From positions 186,001 through 250,000 of the forward strand of contig JADJJE010000051.1 of assembly GCA_016706685.1 (NCBI GenBank): 64,000 nucleotides of DNA, written 5' to 3'. The position numbers and the translations under genes were made by a program. The notes under the pieces were generated by a model. It was not told where the DNA came from and ran no database searches. It saw only the letters and a list, made by a program, of their open reading frames with translations. The stretch's first letter is position 1. Every line of letters starts with the position of its first letter. This document shows positions 1 through 6,536 of the stretch, piece after piece. The DNA comes from Sandaracinaceae bacterium (lineage in GTDB: Bacteria > Myxococcota_A > Polyangia > Polyangiales > Houyiibacteriaceae).

Positions 1-54
1 GAGTACACCCTGCGCGTCCTGTCGGCCGAAACCCTCGACGCCGTCTTCGACTGA
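1..54 (+). CDS. C-terminal tail of a gene cut by the window start
   Basis: The first 17 codons are open and end in TGA, giving a tail that finishes LSAETLDAVFD. Nothing in this fragment allows identification. It is convergent with the minus-strand NAD-kinase-like gene, with about 80 nt between the two stop codons. Confidence 0.4.
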   Translation, partial: EYTLRVLSAETLDAVFD

Positions 55-135
55 CCCCCGGCCTCCGGCCTCGAAGGATGCTTGGCCATCGCGCGCGAAA
101 GCGTGCTGGAGAAGGATGGCCTCCGGGTCGAGGGA

Positions 136-1047
136 CTACTTCTCCGGAACCACCAAGCGCAGCTGTCGCTCGGCCACGCGAATGCGCACGCTCTGCCCCG
201 ACGCGAACTCCACGCGATCGCTCTCGATGCCATCGGCGAAGAGGGTTCCGCCTTCGCCCATCTCGCTCAGCAGGTCGAGCGTCTGGCCCGCGCCCACCAC
301 GCCGAAGTTCAGCGAGGTGCCCGTGGCCACGGACGGAAACGGCTCGCGCACGAACCACGCGAGGCTCGGCGTGGTGGGCTCGGGCAAGCCTTCCTTGATG
401 CCGCGCTGCTCCGCGATGGAGCGCGCCCAGCCCGTGGCGCCCGTGCCCGTGGCGCAGATCAAGCCCGACGACGAGTGGCGCTCGCTCTTGCCGTCCACGG
501 TGATCTGGTAGCGCGCCGACTGGTGCGTCTGGTGCCCCACGAAGATCTCGTTCAGCGCCAGCAGCCGCTGCCCATCCTCGCGCAGCGCTTCGGCCATGGT
601 ACGCGGGCGAATCGCGAAGCTCCCCTCGCCGCTGGCCGCGAAGTCCAGCAGCGCCGCGGTGGCGTCGGGCGGGAAGCGGCACAGCACGCCGTCATAGGTG
701 GCTGGGTCCGGGTTGATGCCGATGGCCAGCTGCCCGTCCAGGTACTTCGCCACGTTGGGCACGAGCCCGTCCTGGCCCACCATCATGATCACGTCGTCGG
801 GCGCGAAGAGAAAGCGGTCCAGCTCGTCGCGGTCCACGCGCGCGTACTTTTGGTCCGACGGCAACGACCGCAGCACGGACGACAGCCCCGTGGTCACGCC
901 CGCGTGGATGCGCTCGAGCGGCTCGATGGACTGCCCACGCGTGGACAAATAGAACTTGGCCTGCCCGTGTGTGCCGTGCCGCTCCAGCAGCAGCTCGAGC
1001 GGCGTCTTGCGAGTGACCACCACGATGCGCGCGACGCGTTTCGCCAT
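136..1047 (-). CDS. ATP-NAD kinase-like protein (variant glycine motif)
   Basis: A 303-residue protein with the layout of the NAD kinase/diacylglycerol-kinase-like fold. Residues 86-94 hold a hydrophobic strand followed by GQDG, where NAD kinases usually have GGDG(T). GIN (110-112) follows, then LNE (165-167), which fits the conserved ALNE element, and a Ser/Gly/Thr-rich loop SSGLICATGTGATGW (193-207) in the place of the family's STPTGSTAY loop. NAD kinase makes NADP from NAD in the cytoplasm. The changed GGDG motif and altered STPTGS loop mean the substrate could differ, so I would not call it nadK. It starts 4 nt after the stop of the SPFH gene and is probably co-transcribed with it. Confidence 0.7.
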   Translation of the reverse strand: MAKRVARIVVVTRKTPLELLLERHGTHGQAKFYLSTRGQSIEPLERIHAGVTTGLSSVLRSLPSDQKYARVDRDELDRFLFAPDDVIMMVGQDGLVPNVAKYLDGQLAIGINPDPATYDGVLCRFPPDATAALLDFAASGEGSFAIRPRTMAEALREDGQRLLALNEIFVGHQTHQSARYQITVDGKSERHSSSGLICATGTGATGWARSIAEQRGIKEGLPEPTTPSLAWFVREPFPSVATGTSLNFGVVGAGQTLDLLSEMGEGGTLFADGIESDRVEFASGQSVRIRVAERQLRLVVPEK

Positions 1048-1051
1048 CGGA

Positions 1052-2158
1052 CTAGGTCCCGCTGCGCTCCGTGGCGAGCTCCGTCACCAGCGTCTTCAAG
1101 AGGTCCGGCGTCAGGTTGAGGTGGTTGATCTTGTCGAGCTTCGCTGCGGCGGCCTGCAGGGCGAAGGCCGTGGACACGCGCTGCGGGGTCTTCTCCCAGA
1201 GCGCGATGCGCTCGGCCTCGCGCTGCTGCTCGATCTGGTTCCACAGCGTGCGCGCCTTCGTGTCGCCCTCGGCGCGCAGCAGCGTGTCGCGCGCGTAGGC
1301 GTCGGCGATGAGCTTGCTCTTCTCCACCTCGGTTTTGGCCAGCGTCATGCTGCGCCGCGTCTCGGCCTCGGCCGTGAGCTGCAGCCGCGCGAGATCCGCC
1401 TCCACGCGGGCCTTCTCGGTGGTGGCCACCTGCTGCACCTCTTGCAGCTGGTTGGCGCCGCGCTGCTCGATGAGCTGCTTCTTGCGCTTCTCGAGCTCGA
1501 GCTCGGTGGCCAGCTCGTTCTCCTTGATGGCGCGCTCCTTCTCCACGGCCAGGGCGCGGCGCGAGAACATGGCCTCGTCGGCCTTCTGCTGGAGCCCCTC
1601 GCGTGTGGGCGTCTGCAGCGCCTTCTCGAGCTCGGCGCTGGGCGCCACCCGCGACACCTGCACGGTCACGAGCGCCAGGCCCATGGCCGCCAGCTCGGCG
1701 TCGTTGCGCAGCGCGCTGTCGAGCGCGGCGCGAATGTGCTCGGAGCCCTTCTGCGCCACGTCCACCACGGGCGAGGCCGAAACGAACTTGCGCACGGGCT
1801 CGAGCGCCTTCTGCGACCACAGCGTGGCCAGGCGGTCGAGGGGCTGCTCCAGCCACGCGCCGGTCAGCAGCGAGATGGTGAAGTTCACGCGCTGCGCCGC
1901 GCGCGCGTGGTCGGTCACGCGGTAGGAGAGCGTGCACTGCACGTTCACCTCTTGGAAGTCCGCCGAGCGCTCGTTCAGCATGAACGTGGTCTCGCAGTCC
2001 TCGACAGGCACCTGCGCCACGGCCGCCGACAGCGGGTTGAAGAAGTACGCGATGCCAGCGCCGCTCTTCACGAGCTTGCCGCCCTTGTAGTGCAGGATGA
2101 ACTGGTTGGGCTCCGCGCGCAGATGCCGCCACAACCCAAACTTGCTGACGTTCGCCAT
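1052..2158 (-). CDS. SPFH/band-7 domain protein
   Basis: A 368-residue protein starting MANVSKFGLWRHL. The ATG has a good Shine-Dalgarno (AAGGTGG) just upstream, so I reject the longer frame to 2215. Residues about 10-190 fit an SPFH/band-7 (stomatin/flotillin-like) domain, including an N-terminal segment PNQFILHYKGGKLVKSG typical of the cytosolic-face SPFH group. Residues about 200-310 are Glu/Lys/Ala/Gln-rich and should form a long coiled coil. There is no clear transmembrane helix. Such proteins form large membrane-associated or cytosolic oligomers, and the substrate is unknown. It precedes the NAD-kinase-like gene in a likely two-gene operon and diverges from the SUKH gene across 65 nt. 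Confidence 0.75.
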   Translation of the reverse strand: MANVSKFGLWRHLRAEPNQFILHYKGGKLVKSGAGIAYFFNPLSAAVAQVPVEDCETTFMLNERSADFQEVNVQCTLSYRVTDHARAAQRVNFTISLLTGAWLEQPLDRLATLWSQKALEPVRKFVSASPVVDVAQKGSEHIRAALDSALRNDAELAAMGLALVTVQVSRVAPSAELEKALQTPTREGLQQKADEAMFSRRALAVEKERAIKENELATELELEKRKKQLIEQRGANQLQEVQQVATTEKARVEADLARLQLTAEAETRRSMTLAKTEVEKSKLIADAYARDTLLRAEGDTKARTLWNQIEQQREAERIALWEKTPQRVSTAFALQAAAAKLDKINHLNLTPDLLKTLVTELATERSGT

Positions 2159-2223
2159 GTGCCACCTTCGTGCGCGGGCCACCGTGTCCCGCGAGGTGGC
2201 GATGGTACACTGCACCCCTCTCC

Positions 2224-2895
2224 ATGCGCACGGTCTACGACACCATCCACCTCACCACGGGGTTCCACGTCCCACTGCTGTACCGCCAGATGGTGGCCGA
2301 CGGCGTCGTCCGCTACGGGAACAGCCCTGCGGAGTGGAAGCAGGTGTGGAAGGAGCGCGCGCTCGTGAACCCGCCGGCGCTGATGATCGCGCACGCCCAG
2401 GTGGAGTGGTGGCTCCCCGAGGACATCGTCAACTGGGACGCTCCCGAGCACTTCGACCCGGCCCACAAGCTCGTGCCCTTCGCGAGCACCAGCACCGGAG
2501 ACATGTGGTGTTGGTATCAGAAGGACGGCGACGAGACCGTGGTGCTCGCCCCCCATGACGAGAATGGCGCCACCCACTTCGCGCCCGACCTCGAGGCCTT
2601 CCTGCTGCGCCACATGATCCAGGCCTTCGCCGAGATGGTCGAAGACGACGGCACGGACTTCACGCCCGCGCAGCGCAGCGAGGCCGCGCGGGCCAACGTT
2701 CGCACCGTCACCCCCTACTTGAACGAGGGCTGGGTGGCTCTGCTGGAAGAGCTCGCCGCGCGTCCTCTGGTGCGCGACGACGAGTGGGACTGCCTCAGCC
2801 TGCTCAACCAGGACGAGGCCATCACGCTCATCCAGACCGAGCTGGACATGCCCACTCTCGGCGAGACCTTTCCGCACTTCCGCCTCGCGCGGTGA
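2224..2895 (+). CDS. SUKH (SMI1/KNR4)-like protein, copy 1
   Basis: A 223-residue soluble protein without signal peptide. The pattern VPxLYRxM near the N-terminus, then LVPFASTSTGDMWCWY around residues 93-108, APHDENGATHFAP and FLLRHM resembles SMI1/KNR4 (SUKH) domains. In this family the phrase lvpfA..gsGd..w and a later D/H plus FL segment are typical. SUKH proteins are common immunity proteins of polymorphic toxin systems, but many stand alone. The next gene is a clear paralogue with the same order of motifs. No toxin is adjacent. The ATG at 2224 is chosen because homology to the second copy begins there (TVYDTIH versus TLYDTIA). Confidence 0.65.
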   Translation: MRTVYDTIHLTTGFHVPLLYRQMVADGVVRYGNSPAEWKQVWKERALVNPPALMIAHAQVEWWLPEDIVNWDAPEHFDPAHKLVPFASTSTGDMWCWYQKDGDETVVLAPHDENGATHFAPDLEAFLLRHMIQAFAEMVEDDGTDFTPAQRSEAARANVRTVTPYLNEGWVALLEELAARPLVRDDEWDCLSLLNQDEAITLIQTELDMPTLGETFPHFRLAR

Positions 2896-2949
2896 GCCGC
2901 GAAAACCGGCTGGCGTCTAGGCCGTGGTTTGCGTGAGACTGAGCGCCTC

Positions 2950-3582
2950 ATGAGCACCCTCTACGACACCATCGCCGAGAACACCGGCTTCCAGGTCCCT
3001 GAGCTGTTCCGCCGCATGACGGAAGATGGCGTCACGGACTACACCAAGAACCGCGACCAGTCGAGCGTGAAGCCGCCTGCGCTGATGATGGTGAGCAGCC
3101 ATGTGGAGTGGTGGCCCCTCGAGGACACCGTGAACTGGGATGCGCCAGACTACTACGCGCTCGCGTTCGTGCCGTTCGCGGCCAACGGCGCGGGCGACCT
3201 GTGGGCGTGGTACCCCGCGAGCGGCACGGAGGAAGTCGTGTTCGTGCCCCACGACGAGAACGCCGCGCAGCACTATGCGCCCCACTTCGAGGGCTTCCTC
3301 TTCCGGCACATCGTTCAGGGCCTCGCCGAGATCTACGAGCACGCGGGCCAGACGTACACCCCGGAGCAGCGCGTCCAAGACGCAAAGGCCAACGTGAACA
3401 CCCTCGCGCCGTACTTGCGCCCCGCGTGGGTCAGCCTGCTGAACGAGCTGACCTCGCGCCCCCTCGAATTCGACAAGGCATGGCGCTGCTTCGGCTTCCT
3501 GAAGCGCAAGGACGCCAAGGAGATCGTCGAGCGCGAGCTGGCCATGTCGAACCTCGGCGAGGAGTTCCCGTACCAGACCTGA
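2950..3582 (+). CDS. SUKH (SMI1/KNR4)-like protein, copy 2
   Basis: A 210-residue paralogue of the preceding gene. Shared blocks include a TLYDTI start, VEWWPLEDTVNWDAP, LAFVPFAANGAGDLWAWY, FVPHDENAAQHYAPHFEGFLFRH and a C-terminal LGEEFPYQT that matches LGETFPHFR in copy 1. It lacks about ten residues present in copy 1 before the PPALM motif. The two genes are in tandem with a 54-nt gap and presumably arose by duplication. Function is inferred only from the SUKH likeness (immunity or regulatory binding protein). Both are probably cytoplasmic. Confidence 0.65.
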   Translation: MSTLYDTIAENTGFQVPELFRRMTEDGVTDYTKNRDQSSVKPPALMMVSSHVEWWPLEDTVNWDAPDYYALAFVPFAANGAGDLWAWYPASGTEEVVFVPHDENAAQHYAPHFEGFLFRHIVQGLAEIYEHAGQTYTPEQRVQDAKANVNTLAPYLRPAWVSLLNELTSRPLEFDKAWRCFGFLKRKDAKEIVERELAMSNLGEEFPYQT

Positions 3583-3618
3583 GCGCTGCGCCCCTCCCAG
3601 CTCGAAAGTGAACACGAG

Positions 3619-4416
3619 ATGACGTCATCGACCTTGAAGCCGACGCACTGCTGGAGAACAACGCTCTGGTTGGCCGCCTTGATCAGCACGAGTCTGGGTG
3701 CGGATGCGTCTGCGCAAGCCCCGAGGACCACGCCCGGCGACTTCACCCGTGCCCTCGGCCAGCTGGTGCCCCGGACCACGGGCGCCCAGCCTCGGGTGAC
3801 GGGACGCCAGCTGGACCTCCCGCCGTTGGCCGGTAACCCGCGCCGCGCCGCGTTCGTGCTCGCCGAGGGTGGGCAGGTCGACGCCAACGACGCGCCCTCC
3901 TTCGACCTGTTGCTGGTGGTGCTCGTGGCCCGCGACGGGGCGTGGCACCCGCAGGCAGCCGTGCCCGCCCCCATGGACAGCGCCCCCTTCCTCTACGAGG
4001 ACGAGGCGCCGCTCATGATCGCCCGCGTCGAGGATGTGGACGACGACGGCGAAGGCGAGCTCTTCGTAGTGGCCAGGAGCAACACCGAGGTGCAGTGCGG
4101 CACTGGCTACTGCACAGAGCGCCGCACGCTGGTCTTCGAGATCGGAGAGGCCACCCCCGTGGTCACCGCCAACCTCCCCACCAGCCTCGACTGTCAGGCC
4201 GAGAGCTCTGAGCACATCGAGGGCACCGTCCTCATCCGCGACACGGACGGCGACGGCCACCGCGACCTGGTGGTGCGCACGCGCCTGTGCCCGGGGGCCG
4301 AGTGGGACGAAGCCAGCGGCGACCTCGTGTCGCCCCCCTGCGCCCCCGCGGTTCTCACCACCTGGCGCTGGAACGCCGCGGACGACCGCTACGTGCAGAT
4401 GCCCAGCGGGAGCTGA
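3619..4416 (+). CDS. Secreted protein with Asp-rich repeat-like segments
   Basis: A 265-residue protein with an N-terminal signal peptide ending near ADASAQA (residues 28-34). The mature part contains two short acidic strings, VEDVDDDGEGELFVV and RDTDGDGHRDLVVRT, which look like calcium-binding FG-GAP/VCBS-type or EF-hand-like loops (DxDxDGxxD). Four or more cysteines lie between residues 150 and 245, consistent with an exported protein. No enzyme motif is visible. It follows the SUKH pair on the same strand with a 36-nt gap. Confidence 0.6.
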   Translation: MTSSTLKPTHCWRTTLWLAALISTSLGADASAQAPRTTPGDFTRALGQLVPRTTGAQPRVTGRQLDLPPLAGNPRRAAFVLAEGGQVDANDAPSFDLLLVVLVARDGAWHPQAAVPAPMDSAPFLYEDEAPLMIARVEDVDDDGEGELFVVARSNTEVQCGTGYCTERRTLVFEIGEATPVVTANLPTSLDCQAESSEHIEGTVLIRDTDGDGHRDLVVRTRLCPGAEWDEASGDLVSPPCAPAVLTTWRWNAADDRYVQMPSGS

Positions 4417-4525
4417 GAAGAGTGCAACCACCCGACGCACTCGTACTCTCCCATGGCGAACGGACGGACCGCCATCCCTCCGCATCCATTTGGCAGAGCC
4501 CCGTCGAGGCACGTAGACTCAGGGC

Positions 4526-4759
4526 GTGACGTCCACCGCCGAGAAGCTGTACGAGGGCGCGATGGCTCTCCCCGACGAGGCCCGGGAGGCACTTGCGCTG
4601 CGCATCCTCGACTCCATTCCGAGTTCTCCGCGCAAAGAAGTGGCGGAGGCGTGGCGGGTCGAGGTCGTTCGCCGTCTGGAGGAAGTCCACCGCGGTGACA
4701 TCGTGACCGAGTCGTGGGCGGAGGTGGAAGCCCACCTCGATCGGGCATTGACGCGCTAG
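4526..4759 (+). CDS. Addiction-module antitoxin (DUF/ParD-like, PF09720 type)
   Basis: A 77-residue acidic helical protein with a GTG start. The sequence LPDEAREALALRILDSI near residues 15-31 and the C-terminal EEVHRGDIVTESWAEVEAHL are typical of the small addiction-module proteins (TIGR02574/PF09720) that pair with RelE/ParE toxins. Its stop codon (TAG, 4757-4759) overlaps the GTG start of the next gene by one base, so the two are translationally coupled. It should neutralise the toxin and bind the operon's own promoter; no operator is obvious. Confidence 0.8.
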   Translation: MTSTAEKLYEGAMALPDEAREALALRILDSIPSSPRKEVAEAWRVEVVRRLEEVHRGDIVTESWAEVEAHLDRALTR

Positions 4760-5070
4760 TGCGCTCCCTCCGGTTTCACCCCGCCGCTCGTGCCGAACTG
4801 GTGGCGGCGGCCAAGCACCACGAGCAAGAGCGCCCGGGCTACGGGTCCAGATTCCGAGAGGAAGCCCGCACCGTCGTCGAGCAGGCCGAAGCGCTGTCGC
4901 GTTCCGCCACGCGGGAGGAGGGCTACCCTGATGGGCTGGAGATCCGAGCGTTCCGCTTCCGCGTCTTTCCGTACTCACTCATCGTCGCAGTCGAGCAGAA
5001 TGCGCTGCTCGTCCTCGCCGTGGCTCACGCCCGACGCGAGCCTGGATACTGGCGCGACCGCCTCCCGTAG
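4759..5070 (+). CDS. ParE/RelE-family toxin
   Basis: A 103-residue protein with the start of a ParE-type toxin: VRSLRFHPAARAELVAAAKHHE, then YPDGLEIRAFRFRVFPYSLIVAV and VLAVAHARREPGYWRDR. The C-terminal pattern (VFPYxLIY...VxAVxHxRRxPGYW) is characteristic of the ParE branch, where toxins usually act on DNA gyrase. The GTG start is chosen because of the one-base overlap with the antitoxin stop and because homology begins right there. The longer reading that starts at 4714 runs inside the antitoxin gene. Confidence 0.82.
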   Translation: MRSLRFHPAARAELVAAAKHHEQERPGYGSRFREEARTVVEQAEALSRSATREEGYPDGLEIRAFRFRVFPYSLIVAVEQNALLVLAVAHARREPGYWRDRLP

Positions 5071-5122
5071 CCTGGACATCGTGTTGCCTTCGCCTTCGTG
5101 GGCGCTCCACTCTCATCCTATC

Positions 5123-5572
5123 TTAGGCGTTCGGCGTTGGTGGCGCTGAGGTGATCTCGAGCATGACGCCAGCAAGGTGGTCAACCAGACTGCGGGGTGG
5201 GGGTTGAAGCACGAAGGTTGCCGCCACCTCGAACGGGTCGACGAGCACGTCTTGCTGATCACCCGGGACGCGAACGTCAACGACGAAGCGTCCGTGGAAG
5301 CGGCTCTCCGTTTGCGTACACAACAGCCAGAATCCACCGAGTCGGCAGATGAGCAATTCGCCGACGAATGCGGCGAGCCGACTCACGATCCACGCAAAGT
5401 CCTCTTCACCGACTGTCTGCCCAACGAGAAACGGGTCGAGTATCAGCAGCGCCGCCTCGGGGTCCGAAACGATCGACGTAGGAACGTCGAACGAGAGGTC
5501 CTCAGCAAACTCGACGAGCATGTCGAGGCGCTCCCGCATGAAGTCCTCAAATCCTCGGGAACGATCTTGCAT
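5123..5572 (-). CDS. Hypothetical soluble protein
   Basis: About 149 residues, starting MQDRSRGFEDFMRERLDML. This ATG has GGTGGAG eight bases upstream. The centre reads VSRLAAFVGELLICRLGGFWLL followed by a short beta-strand series and PFEVAATFVLQPPPRSLVDHL. The layout (a helix ending in GE, a Gly-Gly-x-W strand, then a DPF strand and a helix) resembles small cytoplasmic domains found in many unassigned proteins near immunity genes, but I do not recognise a family. It is convergent with the toxin-antitoxin pair. Confidence 0.5.
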   Translation of the reverse strand: MQDRSRGFEDFMRERLDMLVEFAEDLSFDVPTSIVSDPEAALLILDPFLVGQTVGEEDFAWIVSRLAAFVGELLICRLGGFWLLCTQTESRFHGRFVVDVRVPGDQQDVLVDPFEVAATFVLQPPPRSLVDHLAGVMLEITSAPPTPNA

Positions 5573-5672
5573 TCCATGACCTCCACCTAGATCGCTCGCC
5601 GGCCCCACGAGCCCAACCGCCTACGGCGAGCCCAGTTGAGCCCCCCTCGCGAAAGCTGGAACCCCACGCGCA

Positions 5673-5822
5673 GGGGGCGGGGCCGGGGAGGGCTTCGCCA
5701 GGGACTCGGGGGGACCCCGAAAGCAAACGCAGCGCGAAGCGCGCAGTGCAGCTTTCAGGGGGGCGCCGGAGCGAGCGCCAGCGCGAGCGCTCCCGGGCGA
5801 GGCCCTCCCCGGCCTCGCCCCC
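5673..5822. repeat. Foldback E: 27-nt inverted arms just past nrdJ
   Basis: Positions 5673-5699 and 5796-5822 are inverted copies of each other with 2 mismatches in 27. The 96 nt between them contain further dyads: GAAAGC against GCTTTC, and a GCGC-GAA-GCGC hairpin at the centre. The outer arm begins 13 nt past the nrdJ stop on the minus strand. It is very GC-rich and lacks a U-tract, so it is not a textbook intrinsic terminator, but it could act as a strong 3' hairpin. It lacks the hexamer phasing of the other four foldbacks. Confidence 0.7.
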
Positions 5823-5834
5823 GTCACGCTGAGG

Positions 5835-6536
5835 TCAGCTGCAGCCCATGGAGTTGCCGCAGTTCAAGCACTTGTAGCAAGCGCCATTACGCACGGTGAT
5901 GTGGCCGCACTTGTCGCACATGGGCGCGTCGCCCATCATCTCGCCCAGCTGCGCGTCGAGCGCGTTGGACGGCGCGTGGCCGCCGCTGAAGCCGAACGTC
6001 ACCTGCTCGGCGGGCTCGATGGCTGCCGCCATGGCCGCTGGCGCTTCGCTGTGGACGAGGCCCTCGATGCGCTGCACGGCGTTCACGTCGGTGGGGTTCG
6101 CCAGCTCCGCGCGCTGCTCCTCGGGCGGCACCTGCGCGAAGTCATAGCGCTTCAGGTACTCCACGCCGAGCACGCGGAACACGTAGTCGATGATGGAGGT
6201 GGAGAACTTGATGTTGGGGTGGCCCTCGACGATGCCCGACGGCTCGAAGCGCGTGAACGTGAACTGCTCCACGTAGCTCGCGAGCGGCACGCCGTGCTGC
6301 AGGCCCATGGACACGCTGATGGCGAAGGAGTTCATCAGCGAGCGGAAGGCGGCGCCCTCCTTGTGCATGTCGACGAAGATCTCGCCGAGGTTGCCGTCCT
6401 TGTACTCACCGGTGCGCAGGAAGACCTTGTGGCCACCGATGCGCGCCTCCTGCGTGAAGCCGCTGCGCTTCTTGGGCAGGCGATGACGACGCGTCTCGGG
6501 CGGGCGCAGGCCCTCCTGGGCGGCCGTGAGCGGCAC
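5835..6536 (-). CDS. nrdJ: Class II (B12-dependent) ribonucleotide reductase, C-terminal part
   Basis: This frame encodes the C-terminal 230 or so residues of NrdJ: RHRLPKKRSGFTQ, GGHKVFLRTGEY, then GEIFVDMHKEGAAFRSLMN, LQHGVPLASYVEQF, TRFEPSGIV and SIIDYVFRVLGVEYL. The extreme C-terminus carries CDKCG, CYKCLNCG and MGC, the zinc-ribbon and redox cysteines that re-reduce the active site. It is one base out of frame with the upstream N-terminal part, and the two frames overlap over 6406-6536. A GTG at 6536 preceded by GGAAG could be an independent start. Some bacteria (Pseudomonas aeruginosa NrdJa/NrdJb) do split class II reductase into two proteins at about this place. The alternative is a one-base insertion or sequencing error near 6537-6542. 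Confidence 0.85.
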   Translation of the reverse strand: MPLTAAQEGLRPPETRRHRLPKKRSGFTQEARIGGHKVFLRTGEYKDGNLGEIFVDMHKEGAAFRSLMNSFAISVSMGLQHGVPLASYVEQFTFTRFEPSGIVEGHPNIKFSTSIIDYVFRVLGVEYLKRYDFAQVPPEEQRAELANPTDVNAVQRIEGLVHSEAPAAMAAAIEPAEQVTFGFSGGHAPSNALDAQLGEMMGDAPMCDKCGHITVRNGACYKCLNCGNSMGCS

